Source: Stenogyne calaminthoides
Taxonomy: Eukaryota; Streptophyta; Magnoliopsida; Lamiales; Lamiaceae
DNA: 64,000 nt
Reading direction: 5' to 3'
Assembly: GCA_037126765.1 (NCBI GenBank)
Contig: JBBCBC010000016.1
Span: 16,356,728 to 16,420,727, forward strand
The notes below the pieces were generated by a model. That model saw nothing but the letters and a program-made list of their open reading frames with translations. It ran no database searches and had not been told where the DNA came from. Positions within the stretch are counted from its first letter, which is position 1. Every line of letters starts with the position of its first letter. A program made the translations under genes and the position numbers. Of the stretch, positions 20,949 through 33,043 are shown one piece after another.

Positions 20949-21880
20949 GGATAGATGGATTCCATGCCCGAAAGGTCTGAAGCCTTTCTTGGAATCTGCA
21001 TCTTTGAATCATTTCAAGGCAGTGTCTATGTATGAAGCTTTGCGATAAGCCTATCATCATTTTCTTGCGATCTCGAGTGATCTTGATCCCAAGGATGTGT
21101 CCGACTTCCCCTAAGTCCTTCATATCAAACTGTTTTGAAAGCCATGCCCTTACGTCTGATAACACCTTTACATCGTTCCCTATGAGCAGAATGTCGTCTC
21201 GTATAGTACTAAGAATACCAATGCGGTTCGACACGCTTTTTGTACACACACAACTTTCGAACTTCGTTTTGATCAAACCCGTAAGACTTTATAACATGAT
21301 CAAAACATTGGTTCCAAGCTCTGGATGCTTGTTTGAGTCCATAAATGGACTTCATGAGCTTACAAACTAGGTGTTCTTGGCCCTTTTCAATGAAGCCTTG
21401 GGGTTGTTGGATATAGATTTCTTCATCAAGACTTTTCGTTAAGGAAAATTTGTCTTGACATCCATTTGCAGATTTCAAAATCGAGATCTTGTGACAATCG
21501 ACAAGAGAATTCGGATGGACTTGAGCATTGCTACTGGTGAAAAAAGGTTTCCTCATAGTCGATCCCTTCTTTCTCGAAAGTATAACCTTTTCGCCACAAG
21601 CCTTGCTTTGAAGGTTTCCACCTTCCCGTCCAGTCCTCTTTTTCTCTTGTACACCCACTTGCAACCAATGGGTTTGACCCCATTAAGTGGTTCAACTAGC
21701 TCCCACACTCTGTTATGATCCATAGAACCCATTTTGGCTTTCATTCTTTGTTTGCCAAGAAACCGCATCCTTGTCTTGGATTGCCTCGTCATATGTCCAT
21801 GGGTGCGATTCGCCTTGTCAGGAATCAAGTCCGAGGACTCTCCTATCCCCATGAATCTCTTGGGTTGTCTCACAACCCTC
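20949..21880 (-). pseudogene. A2 pol: reverse transcriptase remnant
   Basis: Minus strand. Pieces in different frames: SKQFDMKDLGEVGHILG, a damaged YVDDILL (one base lost near 21200), SIYGLKQASRAWNQCFD, GCKWVYKRKRGLDGK and GSMDHNRVWELVEPLNG. The fragments follow the order of A0. At least four frame changes prevent a functional product. Confidence 0.8.
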
Positions 21881-22865
21881 CCACTCTGACGAGGTTCGAT
21901 TGTGAAAGTGTGTCGTTTGGTATGTCATCTTGTACAATAATGGCGTTCATACGTCTTCTTCAAAAATCTAAAGTGGGTGCTTATTACCACCTTTTGATCT
22001 TAGGGACAATTATACACCCCTATTAGAACATTTAAGCTTCCTTAATCTCACCCCCCAAATTCTCATGTGTCTCTTTTTTTTTCGATTCATATAGTCTTCT
22101 TCCAAAAATCTAAAGTTTGTATCCCTTCACCCCGTTTTGTTGACAAGTAGTTGGGGAAAACTCATCATCGACAAGTAGTTCAAAAACTCATCATTTGAGG
22201 TACTCGCCTCCACGATCGGATCGTAGAGACTTGATACATTTTTCCCTATGATTCTCTGCTTGAGCCTTAAATTCTTTGAATTTCTCAAAGGTCTCAGATT
22301 TATGCTTCATAAGGGAAATATAACCGTACCTTGAATAGTCATCAATAAAAGTGACGAAATACACATAACCTCCTCTTGCTTTGGTTGACATTGGACAACA
22401 TACGTCTGTGTGAACAATTTCTAACACTTCTTTGGCTCTATTCCCCTTGGCTCTGAATGCCCTCTTGGTCATTTTACCCTCCAAACATGATTCGCAGGTT
22501 GGAATTGGTTCAACTTGGAGAGACTCCAGTGAACCGTCTTCTACCAACCTTTGGATCCTCTTTGGATTAATATGTCCCAATCTTAGATGCCATATAAGTG
22601 TCTCGTTCACGTCTGATGAACAGTTTTCTTTTATCGGAAAACAATTGATGTGTTATAGGATGCGTTTTATGAGTGGTGTGCACAGTTAAATAACAGATAC
22701 ACTCATCATTTCAAGAAATGATGTCATTCTTATTAGAAGAAACTAAGTATTCATTAACAGAATTTTAGAAACTGAAAGTGAATTCTTTCTAAAACTGGGA
22801 ACATAAAGATAATCTCTTAAAATTAAAACTCTATCTTCAAAAGATAGGTGCACTTCTCCCACCGC
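21881..22865 (-). pseudogene. A2 pol: integrase and protease end
   Basis: The minus-strand open frame at 22191-22610 has the zinc-binding HLRLGHINPKRIQ and CESC, the first catalytic Asp in HTDVCCPM, DDYSRYGYISLMKHKSET and the second Asp in LRSDRGGEYL. The third catalytic Glu and most of the C-terminal part (21930-22190) are deleted or scrambled. Upstream (22611-22865) lies the degenerate protease-to-zinc-finger linker ending in the KRWEK region. Confidence 0.8.
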
Positions 22866-22913
22866 TTTAACCACTACTCATGTAGCACTACAATATCTGC
22901 TACTCACCTAGCA
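22866..22913 (-). repeat. Tandem repeat in A2, left of B1
   Basis: The left end of an array of a unit of about 25 bp (close to TAGCATTGCAATATCTGC + TACTTCG) that resumes at 48673 beyond B1. It ends here in the target duplication TAGCA (22909-22913). It is not present at the homologous place in A1 (12671). Confidence 0.6.
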
Positions 22914-23796
22914 TGTTGGGAGATGAATTTAATAAAGAAGATTTTGATTAGATCCCAAAACCCCTGAGTATGACATGTTCATGATAATCTTGATAGTTGA
23001 GTCAGGATTCAGTTTTAGAGTGTTCAGGATGTTATCTGCACCTTGTATAGTCAGCAGATATAGATCAGGTTAGATTATGAAGATTCTGAAGACTCAGTAA
23101 GTTTCTGAAGTTTCAGTATGAAACTGAAGTTTTAGTATGAAACTGAGAAACTGAAGACTCAGTATGAAATTGAGAAATCAAGACTCAAGATGAAACGAAA
23201 CTAAGAAAAGATATCTCCAAGATATCTCTCAAGATAAGACTCAAGACTCAAGACATCAAGACATCAAGATATCAAGACGCAGAAGATACTGAAGACATAG
23301 TAGTTACTGAAGACTCAGTAATCTTCTGAAATGCTCAGTATAACCTGAATGTTCCGAGGCACTGAATAATATCTATCTGAAGGCTACAATACTGAGAAAA
23401 ACGCGATTACTCAGATAAATATATATTGCCCAAGACATTCTCATGCAGACAAAAGGAACTAAAACTAAGTGTTGTTAAGGTTATATCACTCAGAAATATT
23501 GACCAAAAAGAGCCGTTATGTTTGTCTACATTTCTTTGAAGACAAAGAGCCAATCAAGAGAAGAAAAAGACTTTGCATTATATCGACATCGAAATGACAG
23601 TCATCGGAAGCATGTCAGTAGTACTATGTTCCAGACTGCAAAAAGTGGTGAGTGGCTGCATGAAAGCGTATTGCCTAAAACATGCAAGAGAGTATTCAAA
23701 CCCTAAAAGTAGCCGTTCATCACACACCATAAGAGGAAACTCATGAAGCTGTCTCTTCCAACAGATAGTTTTTCAAGAGTGACCTTGGTGATTGCC

Positions 23797-23804
23797 TATA
23801 AATA
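23797..23804 (+). promoter_or_regulatory. TATA box of B1 5' LTR
   Basis: TATAAATA in GCCTATAAATACTAGTGACC. The same word occurs in both B2 LTRs (26429-26436 and 39161-39168) but is deleted from the B1 3' LTR. Confidence 0.75.
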
Positions 23805-24105
23805 CTAGTGACCCTCTACATTGAAGGTTACGGGAAATTTGTAAGCAACTCAAGAGCTCAATCTTATTCTTGCAAATTGAAGTACTCGAAAACCCAAGAA
23901 TTTCCCAAGTGCTTTACATTGAAGAGAGCTCATTCACTAAGCCTAGTTTGATAAGATATATCCAAAGCTTAGTAGAGATATCCTAGCCTTTGCATTGTTC
24001 TTATTGTAAAGGATATCTCATCCTAGTTGGAAACCAACCAGAAACCCTAAACCCTTTGTAAGGTAGTTTGAGTGTGATTGTTGGTGAGTTGGAGTTGTAA
24101 AGAGT

Positions 24106-24275
24106 TAGTAAACTACATTGAGGTAGTCAGAAAACTCTAGAGAAGAAGTGAGTAAACTATCTTGGATAGTCAGAAAGCTTGTGTGTGTTTGAGTAAGTAA
24201 ACTACAGTGAGGTAGTCAGAAAGCTCAAAGTAGAAAGGTTAGTAAACTACATTGAGGTAGTCAGAAAACCTTAGG
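24106..24275 (+). repeat. GTAAACTAC / GTAGTCAGAAA repeats in B LTR
   Basis: Four direct copies, each about 45 bp, of AGTAAACTA..GAGGTAGTCAGAAA with variable spacers. They lie after the TATA box, probably in R/U5. Equivalent arrays are at 26740-26960, 39460-39680 and 47930-48095. Confidence 0.75.
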
Positions 24276-24857
24276 AAGTGGTTAAGGAATTTCTCTGAAG
24301 GTTAGAGAGTGGGCGTAGGAGCTTGAGTCTACGAACCACTATAACTTCTTTGTGTTATTTTGCTTTACATCTACATTGATTATCATTGCATATCTTTAAG
24401 CGAAAGCATATTTTTCGCGATATTGGTTGGAATCAATCCAATCGAACTTGCATCTAATTGATCACAACCTTAATCTTTGTTTCATTAAAGGAAGGTTTTT
24501 CAACAAAAGCTAAAAGCAGTATAAACTTAGGGCCAACCATTCCAAGACATCCGAGTAGCTAGAACAGATAGTTACCAAACTGAACTCACTCTTCTGAGGG
24601 TTCAGTGAGATAGTTATCGATCAGCATTTCGGGATCTCTGAAAAAACTTCGAGGCTCGGTTGGGATTATCTAAAAGGACGAAAGCATTTCGGGATCATTG
24701 TCTCAGGTAGACTTTGACTCAGGGTGATTTGTGCTTCTCAGGGCCAAATCATCAGGACAACGACCCATCGACCTCGATTGAGAAAAAGTTTAAAAAAAAT
24801 CGAAGGCGTGTATTCCCCCATACACGTGTAAGATTCGTTAGCACCGGGACCAACAAG

Positions 24858-24966
24858 TGGTATCAGAGCGGGAGTTCAAAAGATCACTGATTTCAAAAGT
24901 GATCACCTAAACTGATCCATTTTTAAAACCCGTCTCTGATCTGATACCAACAAGTGGTATCAGAGC
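24858..24966 (+). promoter_or_regulatory. Tandemly duplicated primer binding site of B1
   Basis: TGGTATCAGAGC occurs at 24858-24869 and again at 24955-24966. The second copy is preceded by ACCAACAAG, which repeats the LTR end. The 97-bp unit between contains the inverted words GATCACT and AGTGATC. B2 has a single site. The SMART at 11158 has the same duplicated arrangement. Confidence 0.85.
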
Positions 24967-25075
24967 AGTGGTTCGCTTGACCATTTGCTTTGGTAGCCAA
25001 AATCTAATTTGCTAAAAGATTCTTGTGGTCTACTGAACAGATCTATTTGCTGAAAACTTACAAGGCTCAGACATC

Positions 25076-25394
25076 ATGCCTTCTAAGAAACTTCCCATGT
25101 TCTCAGTTGAGAGCTATGATTTATGGAGATTAAGAATGCAGGCTCATATGTATTCGAAGCATGAAAGAATGTGGAGAGTGGTTTCTGAAGGACCATTCAA
25201 ATTCACTGTTGTGAATCCCAGAGTTACTGAAACTGAGAGAAATGATCCCAGAACTGAATTTCCAAAGTCTGATGATCAACTTACTCCTGATGAGAGGAAG
25301 TTAGTCAATCTTGACTATATTGCCAAAGATACTTTATATAGCACTATTGATGATGGTGTTATGGGGATGATTTCTCATTGTAATACTGCCAAAG
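25076..25394 (+). pseudogene. B1 gag, 5' part
   Basis: Starts MPSKKLPMFSVESYDLWRLR, typical of a copia capsid N-terminus (the FsVESYDLW.LRMQ segment). It remains open for 106 codons until B2 interrupts it after NTAK; the apparent C-terminus that follows is B2 LTR sequence. It continues at 40228. The ATG is the first after the PBS in this frame. The part present is undamaged, so the insertion of B2 was a major inactivating event. Confidence 0.9.
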
Positions 25395-27541
25395 TGTTGG
25401 GAGATGAATTTAATAAAAGATTATATGATTTTGATTAAGATCCCAAAATACCTGAGTATGACATGTTCAGATTGATCTTGATAGTTGAGTCAGGATTCAG
25501 TTTTAGAGTATTCAGGATGTTATCTGCAAAATGTATAGTCAGCAGATATAGTTTAGGATAGGTTCTAAAGACTCTGAAGAACTCAAGATATGTTTTCAAG
25601 AAAAGTTTCAAAGATGAAAATGAAGTCTTCAAGATTCAAGATGAAACCGAGAATCTAAAGACTTCGGTGGAGAAATCGAGATCAAGACTCAAGATGAAAG
25701 CGAGATATCAAGACTTCAAGATGAAATCGAGAACCAAGACTCAAAGATGAAGACTTCAAGATGAATGGCGAGATATCAGAGACTCAAGATGAAACTGAGA
25801 ACTAAAGACTCAGCATGAAGACTCAAATATATCGGTCAAGATAAATCAAGACTCGGAAGACCTCAAGACTCGGATGACCTCAAGACCCCGAAGACTAAGA
25901 TCTTGAAAGATCAAGAATATCGAAAGCCACGGTAACTCATCGAAGACTCGATAATGTCTTGAATGATCAGTATGAACCTGAATGTTCCGAGGCACATAAT
26001 ATATCTATCTGAAGGATGCAATACTGAGAAAAACGCGATACCTTAGAAAGTTAGATATTGCCAAGACATTCAAATGCAGACAAAAAGAACTAAGTCAGAA
26101 GTGTTGTTAAGGTTAAATCAGACTCAGAGTTTGTAACCAAAAAGAGCCGTTGAAGGTATCTACCTTTAACTGGAGACAAAAGTCAAAAAGAGGAAGACGA
26201 CATTGTACCATCGACAATCGAGCGGTGACAAGCCAAAAAAAAAAAGATGTCGGATGTACAAAAGTTCGACTGCAAAAAAGTGAAGACCGGCTACATGAAA
26301 GGCTATTGCCTAAAAAGTGTTAGGGATTTTCAAACCCTAAATAGAGCCGTTTCTCACACACCATAAGAGGGAACTCACGAAGCTATCTCTCCAACGGATA
26401 GTTTTCAAGAGTGACCTTGGTTTATGCCTATAAATACTGGTGACCCTCTACTTTGTAAGGTGATGGAAATTTACACGCCAACTCAAGAGCTCAAACTTAT
26501 TCTTGCAAAAAGTTAAAGCACTCGAAATACCTTGAATTTCCCAAGTGCTTCTATATTGAAGAGAGCTCACTTTACTAAGCCTAGCTTGATAAGATTTATC
26601 CAAAGCTTAGTCGAGATATCCTAACCCTTTGCATTGTGCTTCATTGTAAAGGATATCTCATCCTAGTTGGAAACCAACCAAGAAACCCCAAACCCTTGAG
26701 AAGGTAGTTGGAGTGTGTTTGTTGGTGATTAGAGTTGTAAAGAGTTAGTAAACTCTGTGAGTAGTCGAGAAAAACTCTAGAGGAGAAGTTAGTAAGCTAC
26801 AAGGGTAGTCTGAAAGCTTGTGTGTGATTGAGTAAGTAAACTACGGAGGTAGTCAGAAAACTCAAGGTCGGGTTGAGTAAGTAAACTACGTGGAGTAGTC
26901 AGAAAACTCAGGGCCGAGTTGAGTAAGTAAACTACGAGGTAGTCAGAAAGCTCAGAAGTTGCTAGTGAATTTCTCTGAAGAGTCAGAGAGAGTGGATGTA
27001 GGAGCTTGAGTCTCTGAACCACTATAACTGTTGTGTTCTTTATTGCTTTCCTTATCTGTGCTTAACTGTTGCATTAACTTGATTTTGAAAGCATACTTTT
27101 CAATCGATATTGGTTGGAATCAATCCTTTGAAGTTGCATAAGTGAATCCAGCTTAATCACTATTTCATAAAGGGAAGGTTTTTAGCAAAGCTTAAAAAGC
27201 AGTATAAACTAAAGGCCAACCATTCAAGACGGTCGAGTAGCTAGAAACGGATAGTTACCAAACCGAACTCTCATCGAGGATTGACAAGTTAGTTATCGAT
27301 CCAAGTAACTTTCGGGATCTCGACACTTTCGAGGATCCGGTTGGGATTATCGAGGTATTCGGCAATTTCGGGATCACTTTGTCTCGATTAGACTTTGACT
27401 CAGAGCGATCTGTGCTTCTCAGAACCTAATCTTCAGGATTATCTGACCCAAGCTGACCTCAGTTAGAAAAAGTTTTAAAATCACTGAACACGTGTATTCC
27501 CCCCCCATACACGTGTAAGACTCATTTGCACGGGACCAACA
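25395..27541 (+). repeat. 5' LTR of B2
   Basis: 2147 bp, TGTTGGGAGATG to CGGGACCAACA. TATA box at 26429-26436. GAAGACTCAAGATGAAA-type repeats occupy 25590-25900, and GTAAACTAC/GTAGTCAGAAA repeats 26740-26960. Several positions that read CAG or CTG in B1 read CG-containing words here. Confidence 0.9.
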
Positions 27542-27543
27542 AG

Positions 27544-27556
27544 TGGTATCGGAAGC
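27544..27556 (+). promoter_or_regulatory. Primer binding site of B2, altered
   Basis: Reads TGGTATCGGAAGCGG where B1 reads TGGTATCAGAGCAG. Both CAG words have become CGG. As written it would pair poorly with initiator tRNA-Met, so it is either mutated or misread. Confidence 0.75.
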
Positions 27557-27672
27557 GGTGGTTCAACTTGACCACTGCTGTGTGTTGACCAAAGTTTTAT
27601 TTTTAAAAATACTTGTGGTCTATCCGAACTAATCTTATTTCTTTGAATTTTTTCTTTTCAAAAGATCGGAAA

Positions 27673-29544
27673 AATGTCTTCTAAAAACTTCCCATGTTCC
27701 TATGTTCCCGAGAATGCAGCTCATTATATTCAAACATGAGCGTATGTGGAGAGTGGTTTCTCAAGGACCATTCAAATTTACTGTGGTGAATCCCAGAATT
27801 ACAGAAGAGGAGAGAATTGATCCTAGAGCAGAATTTCCTAAGTCTGATGACCAACTAACTCCTGAGGAGAGAAAGTTAGTCAATCTAGACTACATTGCAA
27901 AAGACACACTATACAAATTACAATTAATGATGGTGTGATGGGAATGATCTCTCAGAATAATTGCTAAAGAGATATGGGATACACTAGTTGTTTGTGCAAG
28001 GCACGAGATCATAAAAAAGAAGCTTTTTTCAAAGGGCAATTGGAAAGTTTTGACGGTTTTGAAATGGATGATGGTGAATCAATAGACAAATTGGAAGTCA
28101 GATTCACTAGCATCATGAATGATCTAAACGCTCTTGGAAAGAAATATCCACAAAGAGAAGTGGCATTGAAAATTCTTAAAGGTCTTTCTAAGAAATGGGA
28201 TATTCATGCAGTGGTGATTGAAAACACCAAGAACATTAGTTCAATGCCATACCAACAAGTCTTTCTCGAAATGAAAAGCCTATGAATTTGTAATTGATAA
28301 GAAATCTAAAAAAAGGAATTAAAGAAAAGATGATTCTTCATCGAGTAAGAATGTGGCTTTAAAAGCCAAAGATAAAAACTCATAAAACTAGAGAGTTCGA
28401 GAATCCCCATGCCAAACATCGGGATGAGCTTGAGGAAAAGCTAGACTTGATGGCAAGGAGGTTTGACAGACTTAATAGTAGATTTGGAAAATACAAAATA
28501 TATTACAGAACCACAGTACGGAAGAAACCGAGGACGGATCAACCGAGAAGAAGAAAGGACTTGAAAATTTGAAGGATCTTCATCCGAAAAGAAGGACTCC
28601 AAGTCCAAAGAAGAAAATGATCGGGATGATGATGCCAACAGATGCTATAATTGCGGAAGAAAGGTCACTTCCAATTATGATTGTCGAGTTGAGTCTTAAG
28701 GAGAGAAGAGAAAGACAAGCTAAAAAGAGACCGAAGTTCTCAAGCAAAAAGGCCATGGTTGCGGAAGAAGAACACTCGAGGAGGGATCTAGCTCTTGAGA
28801 TGAGATATTCTCAGACAAAGTGAAAGTGATGACATCATCGATGGCCATTGAGGAGGTAAACTCTTCATCTCTGTTGTTGCTCCTACACTAGCACAAGAGT
28901 TTTCAAGTTCAACCGAAAAACGATCATTTTGACCGATGGATTCTTTTGAGAATCGATGAAGGACTATATCTTTTTTTTTGCAAGGACTAAATAAAACTCA
29001 AGAGCGAGAATAAGGAACCGAATCTTTGAAAAATCTAAAATGGAAAGACTCTAGCAAAACCGAGATCACTTCTCAATTAATGGGAACTCTTGATGAACTG
29101 GATGTTTCGAAAGTACAACTCTCGAGAGAAAGAGAAGTTGATCATGTCCCTAAGCGAAAAGCTAGAGAAATCCACTAAAGAGATTAAATTTAATTTAAGC
29201 GAGTTCAATGACCTCAAGAGAAGCATAAAACTCTCTGAGAATGTGAGGATAGTGCCTGAAAAGAAGTTAACTCTATTGAATAAAGCATCTAAAGTGATAG
29301 ATGAAATTGAGTTACCAGAGATCTACCACTATAAAAAGCTGGATTGGGATACATTCCGGGGGAACCTCACAAGGTCATCCGAATCTTTGCATCATGTAGC
29401 AAGAAGACTATCTTTGTAAAACCAAGTGGCACCTACACTTCAAGTCAAGTAATGCCCAAGGTTGTAGACAAGGAAAAGGACCTATGGTTTTCAAGAAACC
29501 GAATGATCGGGTTAGAAAGCCCAAACCTCAAAGGTGAAGGCTAG
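27673..29544 (+). pseudogene. B2 gag
   Basis: Starts MSSKNFPC.. with a short deletion relative to B1 (the SVESYDLWRLRMQ segment is damaged). It continues as HERMWRVVSQGPFKFTVVNP, a capsid (UBN2-type) block with ESFDGFEMDDGESIDKLEVRFTSIMNDLNALGKKYP (not contiguous with the former), and a zinc knuckle CYNCGRK.GHF near 28652. A coiled-coil-like Lys/Glu-rich tail (29090-29330) ends in KSL/PEIYHYKKLDWDT. At least five frame changes, mostly in stretches poor in CAG/CTG. Gag would package element RNA. Confidence 0.8.
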
Positions 29545-30094
29545 AAAACCCAGGTCGATTGGAAAGTTTCGAGCAAGTACTTCAAAGCCTCGGGCTAAGA
29601 ATGTAAATCTGAAAGGCTCCACATTGAACCATCGGAGGAATCTCGGATGAGAAACACTCAAAGAGACATTCTCAATGAAGAGACCAAGTCCTCAAGACAA
29701 CGAAAGACCCAGATTTCAAAGATGCATAACCTGAACCTCACTTGCCTTAAAGGTAAAGGTTATCTGAACCCGAAGTCAACAAAGATTTAGACCGGTACCG
29801 CACAAAAAGCCTAAACATTCGAACAAAAGGCCTGAACAAAGAAGAATTCAAAAGCCCATGTTCATGTTAAAGCTAGCAGACATATATACGTATAGTCGCT
29901 AAGGCACCAGAGTAGTAGATGTGTATGTTGATGTTTATGGAAGATAAATTAGCCACTCTAAAGTGATTAGAGTTGTCGGTGATTTGGATTCGAAAGGTAC
30001 ATCTAACCTTGTAGGACCCTACACAAATTGGGTACCTAAGAATTGATTTGTTTTTCAGGAGGAAAACAAGGGCACTGAACTGACTAAAGATCAC
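29545..30094 (+). pseudogene. B2 gag-protease linker
   Basis: Degenerate reading frame leading to GPYTNWVPKN near 30020-30047. WVPK is the usual last landmark before protease in Sireviruses. A stop follows it directly, then the open protease frame. No start codon or slippery signal was identified for protease expression. Confidence 0.55.
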
Positions 30095-30595
30095 ATGGCA
30101 CTGATGAGCAGAGATGAAAAAGCTCCTGATATTTGGTATCTTGACAGTGGATGTTCAAGACATATGACAGGATACAAGAAAACACTCAGTGACTATGTTG
30201 AACAAAGAGGCCCACAGATCACTTTTGGAGATAACTCCAAGGGACAGACTGAAGGATATGGAACTTTGGAAATCGACTCAGTTCATATCCATGGTGTTTC
30301 ATATGTATCTGGATTGAAGCATAATTTGCTTTCAATTAGCCAATTCTGTGATAAGGGTTTCAATGTTGAGTTCTCTAAGAACTTATGTTTTGTAAAAGAT
30401 GACACATCACAGAAAGTTTTACTGACTGGTACAAGAAAAGGGAATGTGTATCTTGCTGATTGGAGTTCAGCTCCTAAATATACATGTTTAGTTGCTAAAA
30501 GTTCCACAGATACCAGTTGGTTATGGCATAAAAGAATGAATCACCTAAACCCTGAACAAGCTTGCAAGATTAGCTCTTGTGAGAGGGTTGCCTAA
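30095..30595 (+). pseudogene. B2 protease and integrase N-terminus
   Basis: Open for 166 codons. The aspartic protease site is clear in WYLDSGCSRHMTG. After that come ITFGDNSKGQTEGYG, GLKHNLLSISQFCDKGF and the zinc-finger start SWLWHKRMNHLN of integrase. The protease would cut the Gag-Pol polyprotein. The block has no frame error and normal CAG/CTG content, and is the best-preserved part of this pol together with reverse transcriptase. Confidence 0.88.
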
Positions 30596-31860
30596 CGAAG
30601 TGTTCAGTAAGGAACATATTTGTGATGCGTGCCAGAAAGGAAAACAGATAAGAGCATCATTTAAAAGTAAAGTTGAGGTTTTCTCTTGAAAGAATACTTG
30701 GTTACTACATATGGATCTTTTGGTCCTATAACACTGTAAGCACTAATGGCAGGAAATACACATTGGTAGTAGTTGATGACTACTCGAGATATACTTGGGT
30801 CATATTCTTACTCAGTAAGAAAGAGACTTCGAGATAAAAGCTGCCGGAGTTCTTGAAAAGGCTCGATATTGAGAAAAAATCGAGTGTGGTCAAAATCAGA
30901 TCGACAAGGAGGCGAATTCATAAATCATATCATATCGATTATTGTGCGAGAGAATGGAATTTCACATGAAACATCATTTGCAAGGACCCCTCAAAAGAAT
31001 GGTGTTCTTGAAAGGAGGAACAAGACTGAAAAGTTCTGCAAGGACTATGATAAATTTGGCCGATATTCCTAAAAGATTTTGAAATTTGAAGCCGCATCAA
31101 TCTTGCATGCTACTCACGAGAATAGATCCATCTTGACCAAAAGTCAAGACAAAACACCCTATGAGCTTTGGAATGAAAAGGAAGCCTCTTGTTTCTTTCT
31201 TTCGTGTGTTTGGTTGCAAGTGTTTCATACACAATAATGGTAAAGATCGGTTGAAAACTTTTGATAGTAAAGGCGATGAAGGAATATTCTTAGGATATTC
31301 TCGAAGTCAATAAAAAGCTTTCGAGTTTACAAGCGTAGGACTCTTATTGTGGAGGAAACACCTCATGTTGTTTTTGATGAATCTATTTGTGTTCGGAAAA
31401 GAAAACATGATGAGATGAACCGACTAAGAGGATCACTAGATTAAGCCCAAAGCGAAAGATAAATCATCCATTGAACACGAAAGAAGAAGTGGGTCACATC
31501 CTATGATTGGAGTGACTCGGACTTCGAATAAGGAAGTTGGGATGGAACTCGGGATGGTGAGCCTCGGGAAAACCAACACTCCATAGGTGACCAATTTGAG
31601 CAGACACCGATTCGGACTCGGTATGTGATGCCAATGAAGATGTGGTCACGGTGAGGCAAAGTCGAATCTATCAACCAAAGGGGAAGCGAATGTCTCGACA
31701 ATGTTACGAATAGAATTTCCCCGAGGAAGATGATTCCCTTTCTCCTTCCATTGTTCCTCGAGTTTTTGATTTAAGCGAACCTAACATTTCAAATGTTGAG
31801 GATATCATTGAAGGGGGAACATCAAGAAGGAAATGGTTAGATAGTCATCCTACAAGTCAG
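30596..31860 (+). pseudogene. B2 integrase
   Basis: Pieces in several frames: CDACQKGKQ (zinc ligands), LVVVDDYSRYTWVIFLLSKK, KSDRQGGEFINH (second Asp), FARTPQKNGVLERRNKT (third Glu), and the C-terminal FGCKCF and FLGYS-like segments near 31210-31300. Integrase would insert the DNA copy into the chromosome. The block is poor in CAG/CTG and contains many frame changes. Confidence 0.8.
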
Positions 31861-31882
31861 ATTGTGGGTGATCTAACTGAAG

Positions 31883-33043
31883 GTGTTAAGACAAGAAGGT
31901 TCCATGGTGAGAGTGCACTATTCTCGCTGCTTCCTATTAGAGAAAGAACCTGCTGAGATTGGTGAAGCTCTACAAGATTCTTATTGGATTACTGCTATGC
32001 AAGATGAGCTGAATCAATTCTCAAGGAATGAAGTATGGGAGTTAGTAGATAGACCTGAAAGGCACAATGTCATTGGAACCAAGTGGGTTTTCAAGAATAA
32101 AAGAGATGAAAACAACAACATTGTAAGAAACAAGGCAAAAAGGCTAGTTGCACAAGGTTATTCCCAAGAAGAAGGCTTGGATTATGATGAAACCTTTGCT
32201 TTTGTTGCAAAGACTAGAAGCCATCAGATTGTTTCTTGCATATCTGCCCACATGAAGTTCTGATCTATCAAATGGATGTGAAAAAGTGCATTTGTGAGCG
32301 GTGTGCTTAAAGAAGAGGTTTATGTGGAACAACCTCCCGGCTTCAAAGCAGAATGACCAAGTTTCTGAGCTCATAAAAGCTTTGTATGGTCTCAAGCAAG
32401 CACCCCGAGCATGGTATGATACTCTTTCTCGGTTTCTTCTTCGACCATGGTTTTGTCAAAGGGATTTGTTGATAGAACTCTGTTGTTTGGGATAGAGGAT
32501 GGGGAAGATATCTTACTGGTTCAGATATATGTTGATGACATCATTTTTGGATCTCCAAACCATCAGCTGTGTGAAAAGTTTTCAACACTGATGAAAGGCA
32601 AGTTTGAGATGTCAATGATGGGAGAGATGAATTTCTTTCTAGGTCTTCAAGTGAAACAATCAAAGGAAGGAATATTCATCAACCAGGCAAAGTACACCAG
32701 AGATCTGATTGCCAAATATGGTGTACAGAATTGCAACGCAGTTAGGATTCCTATGAATACTAACTACAAGATGGATCCTGATTCTGAAGGCAAATCAGTG
32801 AGTCATACTGATTATAGAGGAATCATTGGATCATTGCTCTATCTCACAGCAAGTAGGCCAGATATAACATTTGCTGTTGGGATATGTGCAAGATACCAAG
32901 CTAATCCTAAGACTAGTCACATGGAGGCTGCCAAAAAGATACTAAGATATCTTAAGGGCACAGTGAATAGAGGATTATGGTATCCAGCTGATGATAACCT
33001 TGAATTAATCGGGTTACTCGAGATCGACACGGAGGTTGTATAA
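31883..33043 (+). pseudogene. B2 reverse transcriptase
   Basis: Long open pieces: DSYWITAMQDELNQFSRNE, VIGTKWVFKNKRDE, KRLVAQGYSQEEGLDYDETF, VEQPPGF, ALYGLKQAPRAWYDTL and the catalytic YVDDIIFGS (32529-32555). The connection segment GEMNFFLGLQVKQSKEGIF, SLLYLTASRPDI and LRYLKGT follow. EQPPGF and QAPRAWYD are typical of Sireviruses. Short errors near 32265-32300, 32345 and 32420 split it into four frames. Confidence 0.88.

Larger units (their letters stand above)
22914..24855 (+). repeat. 5' LTR of B1
   Basis: 1942 bp, from TGTTGGGAGATG to CACCGGGACCAACA. It contains a GAAGACTCAGTATGAAACTGA-like repeated zone (23090-23330), a TATA box (23797-23804) and four copies of a GTAAACTAC..GAGGTAGTCAGAAA motif (24106-24275). 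CAG and CTG are frequent here, unlike in the 3' LTR. Confidence 0.92.

Noticed and set aside
22866..22913. CRISPR-like array with 48673-48830
   Set aside because: The repeats are directly adjacent, degenerate and without unique spacers, in a plant transposon. It is an ordinary minisatellite.
24106..24275. Coding repeat protein
   Set aside because: The repeats are in an LTR, with stops in all frames and variable unit length.
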